Shown: positions 1-11,452 of the stretch, piece by piece | Numbering within the stretch: the stretch's first letter is position 1 | Layout of the letters: each line of letters opens with the position of its first letter | Origin: Nectonema munidae | Taxonomy: Eukaryota; Nematomorpha; Nectonematoida; Nectonematidae | DNA length: 64,000 bases | Reading direction: 5' to 3' | NCBI GenBank assembly: GCA_030549495.1 | Contig: JAUIRK010000292.1 | Location: 186,001 to 250,000 of the forward strand | Made by a program: the position numbers and the translations under genes | The notes under the pieces: generated by a model | What the model was told of the DNA's origin: nothing | What the model saw: only the letters and a program-made list of their open reading frames with translations | Database searches by the model: none

Positions 1-3000
1 TATTCATGATTTAACACATTAAGATAACTTTATAAATTTTATTTCATTTATTAGGTAACTTATTTAGAATATTTTGATAAATAGTTTTTTTTTGTATTTT
101 TAAAAAAAAATTATTATTAAAAAGATTGAAAACTTTAATATCAGATTATCTATTGATTATAATTATAGTATTATTTAGAAAGTAAACAAAAAATTTCGAA
201 GCTAGGATTTAAATTGCATAAAGTAAAGATAAATGTACTGCGGGGTGTTTTTAACAATTACCACTTATGTAGGAATAGAAACAAATAAGAACTGATCCTA
301 AATTCGAACAGTAGTTCAAAGTCTGTAAACAATCAAATCTAGACCACCTTATTCAAGGTCGAAAACATTTGCAGAAAACATATAATAAAAGATTTAGAGT
401 TTGTCACAGCATTTTATAACAATGAAAAAGGTTCATGGGCAATTTGGTCTTAAACAATTCGGCATCAAGGCAATATTTTTTTTTCAATATACAATCGAAC
501 TTCATTACAACGAAATAATTTTAATCCCCTATTTTGTCTGGACCTCTTTCATTGAAATTTACACGCGTATAACGAACATTACAACGGAATCAAATAAATG
601 TCCGTTGAAACCAATTTCGTTATATAACTTAACAATCAGAAAATTTTCATAGAATTTTTTTGGTGTGGTATTTTTATTATCGAGCTATAAGAAATTTGGT
701 TAAGCGGAATACCGAACTTAGGGCTTCCGATTTCGAGACCTTGGCTCTCGCCAATTACCACGAAACCTGTCAAGAAATCATAGAATTTAATTAATAATTT
801 TTTAAATCATAAACTTGATTTTTTAAATTTTAAAAGAAAAGGTTTCAAAATAGTAATTAAAAATTATTATTCAAATTTAATCTGTACTTTCTTAACTTGC
901 TTTTAAAATTTTTAAGTAAAATTATTTTTAAAAAATTATAGTGTTTAATTAAAAAATTTTTTGTTAGAACTTTAGGTCGAATATTTCATTTAAATAATAA
1001 AAAAAGAGAATTTTAGAAATAGATAAAAATATTATGAAAAAATTTGAAATTGCTAAAAAAAATATGGAATAAGTTTTCCAACTTTATCCACTTTAAAAGA
1101 TAAAGATAACATTTTGGATTCTTCAAATGTTTTTAAAACAAAAAGACAAAGAGCACATATTGCTGAAAATCATGACGTTGAAAAATCAGTATTTGAATGG
1201 TTTGTTAAAAGTAGAGCAAGAAATGTTCCCTTAAATGGCCCACTTATTTATGAAAAAGCCCGTTTTTTGTTGCATCTCTTGGTTTTCTAAATTTTATAGC
1301 TAGAAGTGGTTGGTTATATAGATTTCAAAAAAGAAATAACATATGTTGAGCAAAAGACGTCTCTTTGGAAATAGTTGATGAATGGAAAAAAAGTATATTA
1401 CAAAACATTTAGAAAAATACTGTTTGGAGAATATTTATAACGCTGATGAAACCGCGTTATTTTTACTCGGGCAAAATTATAGTTTGACTACTTTGTGTTT
1501 GCTTGCACCAATTTAACTTTTAAACTATTTTTTGAATGATGCTGAGAAAAATGAAGTAATGCCATCTTAATGTATAGTTTGGTTAATGTTTGCATAATTT
1601 TAACTTTATTTTATACCTTTTTTTGAGAGTCTAACTAACTTACACTTATTCTTATACACTAAAAAAATAAAAAAATTCTAATACAAAGTTTTCTAACTTT
1701 AGTTCTGTTTTACATTTTTGATAGAGATTATCTCAGAAAAGTTATGTAAGTTGGATGTGTTTTTTAAATTTATTTTTCTCAATAAAACATTTTCATTTTT
1801 TAAGAAGGAGAAATGGATCAACTGAAAATTAAAGAATGTTTTTTTTCATTCAATAAAATTTCCAATTTTTTTATTGTTAATTTATATCTTTACACCTTTT
1901 CTACACATAATTTGGAGATGGTGTGCATATATTTGAAGGGAGAAAGTTTTGTTATGCATGTTGCTATATTTATAAGTCTTCATTCATTGTTGACGTTAAG
2001 CTTAATGGGGCATGTTTAAAGTTTACATTAAGCTTAATTAAGAATGAAATAAAATAGACAAGAGAGGAGTAGGAATTCAGAAAAATTTGTTGTCCTTTTT
2101 GGAAGATGCTTGAAAGTCCCCCTCCTTCAATAATTTCACGGATGTGCGCCCCTGTGTTGATAGTAGTTGACAGTTAATATCTTTTTTATCATTCAAAAAT
2201 TTTTTTAAATACAGAAATTGATCAAGGTATTTAAAGAATCTATTATGCTATTTTTTCAATAAAAATATTCATACACTTTTACAAATGTCCCCTAATACAT
2301 CATCAGTTAATGTCATCCAATGAAAAATAGAAAACTTTTCCAATGAATCAATGCAACAATTTAAATAGCATATACGCTAAGAATGCAACTTTATAACGCA
2401 TTTTAAATAACTTTTCCATAATGTACTGAATCCTTCTGCAAAGGCAAGAAATTTTCAATTAAACGTTCCTTTAGACTTTAGAGAATTCACAGTTGAAAAA
2501 ATGTTTTGTAGTTATCTACATATTTTTCCAATTGAAGTCTGAGCATAAATATTTTTCACTTAAATGATCTTCAAAAAGTTTTTTAAAAAGAGTATAGGTA
2601 GATTAAGCTGGGAGAGAAAATATGATTTCAAAGCTTGAATTAGTTGCAAAATTCGTTCTATAGCTGGAAACAGAGTAAGCCACTTTGTCTTACTGAAAGA
2701 AAAGAACATGCTTAAACCCCACTCCAACAAATTCACACAATTCTTTCAACTTTTTATTTCTCACAGTATATGTATGAAAATAGTTAACAATTTTGTCAAT
2801 TATCCTCAACAACTTGTAGTGTATCAAATAGAATATATGCTTGACAACCAAACGAAACTAAATTGATATTTTGAAAAAAGTTTTTCAGCTTAAAACTAGA
2901 GATGTATCTGATGATAAATTGATAACTTGCTTATGCGAATGTCAGAATTAACTTTTTTGCGGATGCCGATATCATAATGGCTGCTCCTAGTTTTATACTT

Positions 3001-3137
3001 CTTAAAAATTTAGAGATGTCAATGTATATGTGTTATCATAAAGAAATACCTATCATAAAAATTTTGGATAAAGTAAAGATTCAAAAATTCCGAAAAAACT
3101 TTGTAAAAATTGCTGATGCGGATGTTGAAGCTTAAAT
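1..3137. repeat. Segmental duplication block 1, copy 1 (left part)
   Basis: This stretch is repeated almost base for base at 36741-42249, apart from a 2.4-kb hAT insertion in the second copy. It contains a Tigger/pogo relic, one terminus of a CAGGGGCGCA-type hAT (near 2136-2156) and the start of a small hAT MITE. The block probably begins left of the window. Differences are scattered substitutions and short indels, which suggests a fairly recent copy. The rest is AT-rich DNA without a gene I can support. Confidence 0.9.
492..1480 (+). mobile_element. Tigger/pogo-type DNA transposon relic, copy 1
   Basis: The left end near 492 reads CAATCGAACTTCATTACAAC; in the duplicate (39591) it is CAGTCGAACTTTATTACAAC preceded by TA, as pogo-superfamily elements have. 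From about 1033 a degraded reading frame resembles a CENP-B-type DNA-binding region: a helix-turn-helix part with VFEWFVKSRARNVPLNGPL, then SGWLYRF, then an acidic NADET-like motif near 1440 that in Tigger transposases starts the DDE domain. The frame is broken several times and the catalytic remainder is missing. The right end was not found. It is non-functional and travels with the duplication. Confidence 0.75.
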
Positions 3138-3201
3138 GATCGGCGGATTTGGATGTTAAAACGATGTAAAAATTTTTTGGCTGATCTCCGATACATCTCG
3201 A
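2897..3201. mobile_element. Short non-autonomous hAT MITE (TAGAGATGTATC ends)
   Basis: The ends are inverted: TAGAGATGTATC at 2897 and GATACATCTCGA at 3190-3201. Flanking 8-mers CTTAAAAC and CATAAAAC match at 7 of 8 positions, consistent with a hAT target-site duplication. The same terminal motif, GTATCGGAT, bounds the larger hAT at 55112-58476, which may be related to its source. In the duplicate block this MITE is cut in the middle by a deletion. Confidence 0.65.
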
Positions 3202-5606
3202 CATAAAACAATAATTATTTTCTCCATTATTATTCTTTGTACCAAGCATTGCGTTGTAATTATTTAGCAGTTAATGTTAATACATTTATTTTTAATATCA
3301 AAATTTTAAAGTGTTTATATCTATCTACAACATAATTAATATTGTTTCAGATTTTTCACTTCAATTTACTTTGAAACATCTTCCCATTCATAATATTGAA
3401 CCAACGGTACAGCTTTAGCTGGTGTCCACTTCCAATGCAAAAATTCTATTTCTTTTTTAAATAGCTTTTAGTATAATTTTACTGTGTGAAACCTTTTTAA
3501 TTTACCACGAGAAAAATTTTCCGTTGCTTAAGAATCTGAAAAAACTTGTTTCTTCAATGAAGGAATGCAATCCCTTATTTTGAAATTAGGCTCACGTTTA
3601 GTGCAATGGTATGCCTCACTTCTTCTCAAGAGGCTTTTAACATCAGTTGTTCATTTTTACATCTAATTCTAAATAATCTGTAAGCTTAGGCCGAGAATAC
3701 AAAAAGATGAAAGATTTTTTGTGGTGATATGTTTTTCTAAATCGCCATTACCTTTATTGCTAATCGCAACCTAAGTCCAATTCAAAGAAATTAAGCATTT
3801 AACTTCATAATCATTTCGACCTCTTTTAAAAAATGAATATTTTTTAGCAAGATTCAGTTATAAAACACAATCTTTTAGGCATAATAAAAATTTTAATTTT
3901 AGAAACTAAATTTGAATGAAAATTAAATATAATATATCAAAATACGGACTCATTTTTTATAAAAGAAAATAAAAAAAAGATTTTCTTGAAAAATTGATCA
4001 TTTAAATATCAAAGAAAAACTACGGATATTTTAGGTCTTAGAAAAAATAAGAACAAAAAAATTTTATTCACTAAATTTGGATTTGTCGACATCTGGTCAC
4101 CCTAATCTGTTATACACCTCTCATCTCTTGATATATAAATTAAAAAATATCCCTCATTTTTGATTATTATCGAAAGAAAAATGTCCAAAATCAGATTATT
4201 TTGGAGCCATATTACAAATTTCTGAAATTATTTTCAAACTTATGTTTTATTAATGCGTAGAACACGAATATAAAATGTATATTATAGAAGTATATTTTTA
4301 TTGAGAGAAATATAGACTATAATTTTATATATAAAATATTTATAAAAAGCTTCTAAGAAAATTTGCAAAAATTCATTCTCAATTTTTGGTAATGGCACGG
4401 ATACCATCACATTTCCATTGAGAGATAAGGTAGGTTTCAACTAAAAAATATCAAAACCCATTTTGATCATGTAAAAAAATTAAGGATAAAATCGCAAAAT
4501 GAGGAAAAATGTTAGATATGCATGAGTTCTATCGATCGCATGGGATAAAATGGATGTGCTTACAAAATATTTCTAGCAAAGTCAAAGAATACAGCATAGA
4601 AACAGATGAAGAATCACACGGATGAAAAGCTTTCAAATAAAAAGAAGCGTGGAGCAAAGCATTCGTGATTAGTTTATTAAAAAGATCTATCACTATTTTC
4701 ACAGCTGATCTCATTCATCATGAAGAATTTTCTCTTCTAAGCTTTGCTCCATTTATTCAAAAAGTGTCGCGTCAATCGGGAGACATGTAAAGTGCGTAGT
4801 TGTAGAAGACGTGTCATATTACTACTATATTTCAGAAAAGACGCCGTCTGATTTAAATTGAATAGACCCATTCTATTTTGTTTTTCAGTTATCTTAAAAG
4901 TTGAAATATATAAACTATCGTTTGTATAAAAAACTTCTTTCCAATAAAATATTTCAGTATGAAATTTGAGCATGAATTAAGTCAAAAAAGCTTACACATA
5001 AATATGAGCAAAATTGCATTTTAAAATTTATTATGGCGAAGAATTGTAAGCTTGTATTTAGGTTAGAAATTCTTTAGGTCAAAAAAGTCATTGAGTATTT
5101 ATTATAATTCACTCATTATTTTTAATGCATCCTTCTTCCATATCATCATGAGTGAATGTATTTGTTGTAGTTTCCTTCAACGTTATTGTAAGCTTTTTGA
5201 CCCAATATTATATCATTCCACTGTAAATTAGTATAATAAATCTTCACAGCACTGCAATAACCCAAAATATTGAACCAACCAGCGTTGATTTTAAAAGACT
5301 CCGACAATTTCTTGATTTCATCGTATTTTTTTTTATCAAATTACCTTTTGTCTTTCGCTTTTTAAAGGATCAAATTAGGTTAAATCCGACATTTGGAGAG
5401 AAATAAAATTTATCAAACTCATTTAAATAATTGTCTTCTCCCAAAATATTAAAATGTGTAGGTTAACCGAACCATTTGCTCACTTTGTCTAACTGTCAGT
5501 AATATTACGCCCGAAACCAAAACGTCCGAAAATCAAAAATGAATTAGTAAATTTATTTCATGATATAAAGTTGAATTAAGTTTTCAAATATATATACAAT
5601 TACATG
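3202..5606. other. AT-rich sequence, no supported gene
   Basis: Short frames at 4529-4714 and 4737-4973 (minus) have slightly higher GC, but I recognise no motif or credible splice context. The sequence from 3138 is absent from the second copy of the duplication. Confidence 0.5.
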
Positions 5607-6081
5607 CAGTAATGTAGCCAGAAATTTATATTTGGAGGGGCCAAAGGCTAAATTCATCTTAGAATCATAATTCTAAAATTCATCAAATGCTGCTTATAAC
5701 AACTCTTCTCTTTGTGTTTATAAGCTCCTTTCCCTACTTGTGTCCTATTTCTTTGTTAAGGTTTTAGATTTTATCCAGTTTAATATTTCTTATCTTCGTT
5801 TCTCAAAAAAAAGGAAATTTTTTATGAATCTGCTTTCTTATTACAGGTAGAAAAGGCCCATCTTTTAACAAAGTTAACAGTTTGATCGTTACCGACAATG
5901 ATATCAATACTAATTTTTCTATATTTTGATTTTATTTTCTTTATATGTTCGTATAAGCCCATTGTCAAAAGTTAATTCATTATTTCATTTCAATTTGTAA
6001 ATTTCAATTTTTTGATGGTGGGGCCCATAACTTAAATGGAGAGGCCTATCTCCAAGTGCCCCATAGCTGGCTACGTGTCTG
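5607..6081. mobile_element. hAT-like MITE (CAGTAATGTAGCCAG ends)
   Basis: The start CAGTAATGTAGCCAG is the inverted, imperfect counterpart of the end CTGGCTACGTGTCTG. Short purine-rich (GGAGGGGCCAAAGG) and GGGGCCC stretches lie just inside the ends, a layout common in hAT-derived MITEs. No clear 8-bp target duplication remains, so it is probably old. No coding potential. Confidence 0.55.
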
Positions 6082-8159
6082 TAAGTATATTTTCATTTGT
6101 ATATAGTAATATGAATTTATTCTTATTAGCGTATGAATTACCTACTTATTTTATTAACAAATTTTAACTAACTTTTTCATAGTAAAGAAAGCTCGTACTT
6201 CAAGACTCAAATTGGTTGACATGCAATTTAGTATGAAATTTTTATTACACATTCACTATTTTCTAAAATATTGGATCATTTAGTTGTTGGATCCCTATAA
6301 TTTTCCAGAACAAAATTTTTTTGTTCTAAATTTTATTTATATTTGAACACCTGAATAGGCATGAGGATATACTAACATACACCCGCTTCTAAATTTTTAC
6401 AAAACCTTGAAAAATGGAATAGCTCCAAAGAATATAAGTAAATAACTTAATATTTTACAAAGTTATTTTTTTAATTTTATAGAATGTTTTGAGGAAATGT
6501 TTGATGAATCAGAATTTTACTCCTGATTTAAAAGGCATCTTTCAAATTCTTGCAAAAAAATGAGGCAAAAATTTTTTATTTTTGCAAAATTGAATATTAA
6601 TATATTCATTTTGATTTAAACATTTCTGTGTACTCTCTACGTCTAACTCTCAGCTTCTGGTCAAAACGTGCAAAAACCAAAACTCCCGAAACCAACCGGC
6701 AACCCATGGGACATCAATAGGTCAAAATGAATATGACCTATTCATTTTTCTTTTAAACTTTGAAAAATCTCTTCATTTAATTATAAATCAAAAATGATGT
6801 GATAAAATTTTAGAAAAACTCCCTAAAGTCCTTTCAACATTTTATGGCAAATAATTATGTTGTAATTTTTTTTGACAATTTTTTAAATATTAACATTTTT
6901 TTAATTGCATAGGTTATTTATTAGTTAGCCGCATATTTGTTAATTAATTATTCATCTTTCTAACAGGGAAGATTTGAAGCTTTTCTCCTCTCTCAACCAA
7001 AACATTCAATATATAAAATCTAATTCTTATCTTTTCTAATCTAAGCTAAATCATATTTCTTGAAATTATGTGCTATTTACTAAAATTGCAAGCTGACCCA
7101 TCCATGTCAAAACTGTCAATCAAAATCAAAAATAGGTATTTTTCAATAAAATTTTGATTTACTCTTTAGACAACGGACCTTTTCTAAAACGGAAATTTAC
7201 AAGTGAATTTTACACGTTTGGAAAGTGTTTTAGTAGTCAATATTGTGCCGTGACTACGGTATTAAAATTGAATCAAGCTAACTAACTTACTAACTAACTT
7301 TCTAAGTAACAAATTAACTAATAAACAATTTAAACAAGCTAAAATAATTAATAAAAGTAAAAAATGAAAAAGTATAGTTTTAAATATTATATATTTATCA
7401 TAAATCGTAACTTCATTTTTAAATATGCTAAGTGACATTATTAGTACTGCAACAAAAGGCGTCTGCGCCGAAAGGATTTGTGTTAAAAACGTTCTGGGCC
7501 AAAAATGTTCGTATTAGATATACAGCAGTTTACTTATTAGTTATTAAAGAGTGTCTGCGGCAAACTGGGCCTTTGCCAATAAGCATGGCTCTACATTGTA
7601 AAATATGTCAATCAATATTTTTATAGCTGATAAATTGGTCGACAAACATACATTTTTAATACAAAGTCGACAATGCTTATGTTATTTATTGAGCTCAGTT
7701 TCTACAGCTGGAGTTCCACAACTAACTACTTAATATTTGACATGTTTTTTTTTAGATTTTTAAGTATTTACTCTAACAGATATATAAGAATAGAATTTTA
7801 CAAAAGCATACAGAAAAGTTGTGTGCCAATATTTGCGGTTTTTAGAAATGGTATAAATATATCATTGAAAATAGCAAATATTTTATGAGTTTTAAAGATA
7901 TCATGATGAAAAGAATGCCTTATGAAAATTTTATAAATAATAAGGAGACACTATTGTAAATAATTGATTTTTTATTTTTCCATTTTTTTATTTCCTGGAA
8001 AATATTAAAAGAATAAATAAATAGCATGTAAACTCAAAAACACTTTGTGAATACAAAATGCAGATAATCTAATAAAGATGTTCGGCATCAAAACCAGCAA
8101 CTTTAAGAATATTTTTTCCTTCTCTTACATAGAATTCAACTCAGAATACATCTTTCAGA
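6082..8159. other. AT-rich sequence, no supported gene
   Basis: Only short frames occur. The segment 7430-7625 is slightly GC-richer but has no recognisable motif. Confidence 0.45.
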
Positions 8160-8395
8160 CTGGAATATGCACTATAGAACTAAAGTTCTTTACTTCTTGA
8201 TAAAGGCTTATAGTATTGAAGACTTCCTAGCTGATTATGGAAATGCACTGAACTCCAACTACTTAGTATGGCAGTCTAGATCTCATGACAAGGTTGCTAC
8301 AGTCATAGAAAGAATGAACGATCTGGTGTTCTCTAGGCAGTTGAAGGCTAAAGGCTTCCCATCAGAGATTACTGTCAAACGTGTTGTCCCTCCAG
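8160..8395 (+). CDS. Exon-like coding segment, unidentified protein
   Basis: A segment of about 236 bp reads openly in one frame, beginning WNMHYRTKVLYFLIKAYS and containing DFLADYGNALN, SHDKVATVIERMNDLVFS and FPSEITVKRVVPP. A plausible acceptor (pyrimidine-rich, ending CTTTCAG at 8159) precedes it and a plausible donor (CCAG|GTGTGC at 8395/8396) follows. Base composition is clearly less AT-rich than the surroundings, and the amino-acid mix looks like a folded globular protein. I do not recognise the family. It lies 47 bp left of the point where duplication with 42259 resumes, and it is absent from that copy. It may be a single exon of a host gene, a retained gene fragment, or part of an unrecognised transposon. 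No neighbouring partner exon was found. Confidence 0.4.
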
Positions 8396-8442
8396 GTGTG
8401 CACAAATCAAATGTCTCGGACCTTCATTCATACACAATTCAT

Positions 8443-9149
8443 CCCATATTCTCTTTCCTAAAATTTGTAATACAAAAATTATCATAATCTCTGATACTCC
8501 TGGAAGATAAACGTAGTCTCCATGCAAACATCCTCGCGGATCAAAAGCCAAGATTTTAAATAAATTTCCAAATTCTCTTAAACCCAGATGGCTCGATGAA
8601 CTTTTACTGTGTGGAAAAATTTTGAATTCGTAGTATGTTGTGATACCAGTTGTAAAATGTGTGTATAAAATTAGAGCAAAATAGGAGAGAATTCAGAGAA
8701 TATTGTGAACTGTTAGATATGGAATATGGTGATCTCATCCTTCATTACGAGGTGCGTTGGCTTTCTAGAGGACTAGTTCTCAGAAGATTTTGGAAACTGA
8801 AAAATAGTCTACATGATTTTCTTAAATAGAACGAAGAGCTGGACGAAGAAAGGGCCCTTTTGTGTGATAAAAAGTGCAGGTTTGATTTGGCATTTTAGTT
8901 AATATTATCAGCCATCACAATGACCTAAAATCAAAACTGCAGGGAAAGAAAAAATTGTTTCCTAGCTTAGTAAATGATATCAGTGCATTCAAAATGAAGT
9001 TGAAATTGTTTATCACTCAGCTAGAAAACAAGAATTTGAGCCAATTTCCACATAGGAACAAAATGAATGTGTTGAAGATATTACCAATTTTTCAGATTGC
9101 GTTGAAAAATCATGTTACCACAAGAGGCCGAAAATAGTCGTTTTAGTGA
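8443..9149 (+). pseudogene. hAT transposase relic, ZBED5/GTF2IRD2-like group, copy 1
   Basis: The plus strand carries the conserved block YGDLILHYEVRWLSRG followed by LRRFWKLKNSLHDFL and, after a frame change, KLFPSLVNDISAFKMKLKLF. This is the typical order in the ZBED5/GTF2IRD2-type hAT transposases, where the H-EVRWLSRG block precedes a helical region. Stops interrupt the frame. The relic ends abruptly near 9149, where a different repeated segment (also at 60862) begins. The second copy at 42259 continues further into the C-terminal part. The upstream catalytic portion is not visible. Confidence 0.7.
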
Positions 9150-9640
9150 TTTTAAAAGTTGAACTTTGTTTTATTTTTATATAAATTAATTCATTTATTT
9201 ACTTTAAAAAATCTTGTTAAATATTCTATTCTGTAGTAAATCTATAGCTTATAATTTGCTTTGATTTTTTTCTCACATCATGAGCTTTCTTAAAGAAACA
9301 TATAGAAGTAATTTTATACTTTGCAGTTATCAAAAACTCTGTGGTGATGCAAAACATGTCTGGTGTATAGTACATCTATGTTTTCATCACAATTATTGAA
9401 GTAAAAAGAAATTTCTATCACAAATATAAAAAAAGAAAAGCACATTTATGAATTACTGAAAGAATATCCATACTTAACTTAAAGCCTCTATCGTAGCCAC
9501 TTTTTAATTTTGAATTTATTTGATAATAAAATTAACTATTTAGTTTTTATATGATATTTGAAAGCCGCTCTCGACAAAAACTGTCCATCAAATCAAAAAC
9601 ACATTTTTTCTAATTAAATTTTGATAATGTCTAACTTATG

Positions 9641-10814
9641 CAGGGCGAGTAAAAGTCAATAAAGCTAACTTTTATTTCCGTTTAGCAAAAACTCTTTGAA
9701 GAAGATCTTTACTACTTTAGTCTAAAAATTTTTGAACTAATTTCAAATTTTTAATTCAATCAAAGTCAATTTTTCGAGTTTAGGTCAATAAAGTTAATTT
9801 TTTATATTTAACACTTTTTGATTCAATGTGCCTAAAATTGTTATAAGCGATACATACAAGATTTCTTCTTTATATCATCACTTCCACAATAGTTAGGCTT
9901 TTTTTCATCTAATAAAAGGTTTTACTATAAAGTTTGCCTGACTGAGGTTAAAGATGAATAATTTTTTGTAAGATAAATTTTTTTTGTTAACAAACGCGTT
10001 TACATACGATATATCCGCTGCAGAAGTTATGGAATTTTATTCCCAAACTTTTTATCATTGCATGTTTTTCACATCTTTTACACAGGTTTACCTTAAAAGT
10101 AAAGTTATCCTGCAAAATTGCAGATTACCGGCATTAAATCATTCAAAATCAGTAATAGAAAAAGACGTTCTCTTTTCAAACCTATCGGCAACACTTCAGT
10201 TCCAATTGTAACGAAATTGACAAATTGGTTGCAAGCAGCAAAATATTTTCATTAAATCTTCCAGCAGTGAAGAAATTAATGATCAAGATGATAGAATTTT
10301 ATTGCCAAATATCAAGAAATTGTTAAAAAAAAGAAAATCTGTGTCAAAACTTAACAATAATAATTAGAGAATATCATTGATTTAATCGGAAAAAGTCAAC
10401 ATTGAGATATTTTCAGTCGAAGATGCCTTTACTTGTTCAACATTAAAAGTTATCTTGAAAATAGATTCAAATAAAATGAAATCAATAAAATCATGAATAT
10501 GGAAAACTCTCAAATCTCTCGCAGTACTTTCCCAAATTACAAAATTGTCAAGTTTTAACTTTAGAAGTAGAAAGATCTTTTTCTAAACTGAAAAAAACTG
10601 CTAGAAAATGATCGAATTTTAAATCTGAAAATGTCATTAATTATATGTTGTTGATTACAAAGTTATGGATTTTTTGAAATAATTTTCAACACTTTCTCTA
10701 AAGTTTTCATAGTTGTTCAATTCAATGAAACTTTAAAAAGTCAATAAAGTCAATTTTTTCTCGGAGTAAAAGTCAATTTTTTCCAATTTTTTGGGTCCAT
10801 TTTTCCTCGCCCTG
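9641..10814 (+). mobile_element. hAT element with degraded transposase, copy 1
   Basis: The ends are inverted, CAGGGCGAG at 9641 and CTCGCCCTG ending at 10814, flanked on both sides by CTTATG. The internal sequence near each end repeats AAAGTCAATAAAGTCAA-like motifs. A coding remnant at 9984-10211 is followed near 10550-10620 by a stretch reading VLTLEVERSFSKLKK, the hAT C-terminal dimerisation signature (ERSFSxLK). At about 1.2 kb with several frame breaks it cannot be autonomous. A second copy lies at 61355-62525 and keeps that signature more cleanly, continuing LLENDRILNSEDVINYM. Confidence 0.75.
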
Positions 10815-11172
10815 CTTATGACTTAATGGCTTACAAAAACTCTTGAAAATTTTCAATCATGTATATATTGGAACACGTCACAATTATATATACATCTTTT
10901 TATGAAAACTTTTTAGCAAATCAAATGTCAATCAAAATTTTGATTGATGATAAAATTGCTTACAAAAACCTTCATTCAAATTTTAAATATACAGTAAAAT
11001 CTCGTTAGAGTGAAGTTGAAGGGTACTTGTTGTTAAGTTCATACAAAGCAAGTTTCACTATAACCAATGGGTACGTTAAAATACTTTAACCATTTTTTCT
11101 ACACAGTCTTATTGTTTCTTTTATTAAATTTATATATAAAATTTAAAAACAAAATAAATCAAACAAACCCAT

Positions 11173-11448
11173 CAGTGGCGAATCCAATGGAGGGGGGGGG
11201 GTGCCTCATTGGCCTAGGCCCTCCTATGAAAAATCGCTTCGAAAATTACCCTTACTAATTTTCCTTTTTCCTAAAACAATACTTATTGGTAGTTGATTAC
11301 GTTTTTATCAACAATATGACAAGTCGAATTCTAAAAGACATAATACAGCTATCGTATTCTCTGAAGACTTTCAGCAAAATTGCAAAAAAAATTAAATTGA
11401 TTTCCCCCCCCCCCCCCCCCCTATAAGAAATTTCTGGATCCGCAACTG
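11173..11448. mobile_element. hAT-like MITE with internal G and C runs, copy 1
   Basis: The start CAGTGGCGAATCCA is the near-perfect inverse of the end TGGATCCGCAACTG. A G run lies just inside the left end and a C run of about 18 just inside the right. No clean target duplication is visible. It abuts the 5' end of piggyBac copy A and seems to have damaged that end. The second copy is 62884-63168 with longer homopolymers. Confidence 0.65.
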
Positions 11449-11452
11449 AAAA

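Noticed and set aside
401-652. 83-residue frame on plus
   Set aside because: It starts at a non-ATG codon and runs through a pogo-type terminal repeat; the duplicate copy does not keep it open.
1813-2019. 68-residue frame, also at 40922-41128
   Set aside because: Conserved only because the whole block is duplicated; no motif, very AT-rich codons.
4529-4973. Two adjacent minus-strand frames
   Set aside because: Slightly GC-richer but with no family motif and no compatible splice signals that I could defend.
7432-7626. 64-residue frame with some GC-richer text
   Set aside because: No recognisable domain, no splice context, no second copy.
10990-11060. Pogo-like terminus CAGTAAAATCTCGTTAGAG
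   Set aside because: A single end without a partner or transposase; too little for an element call.
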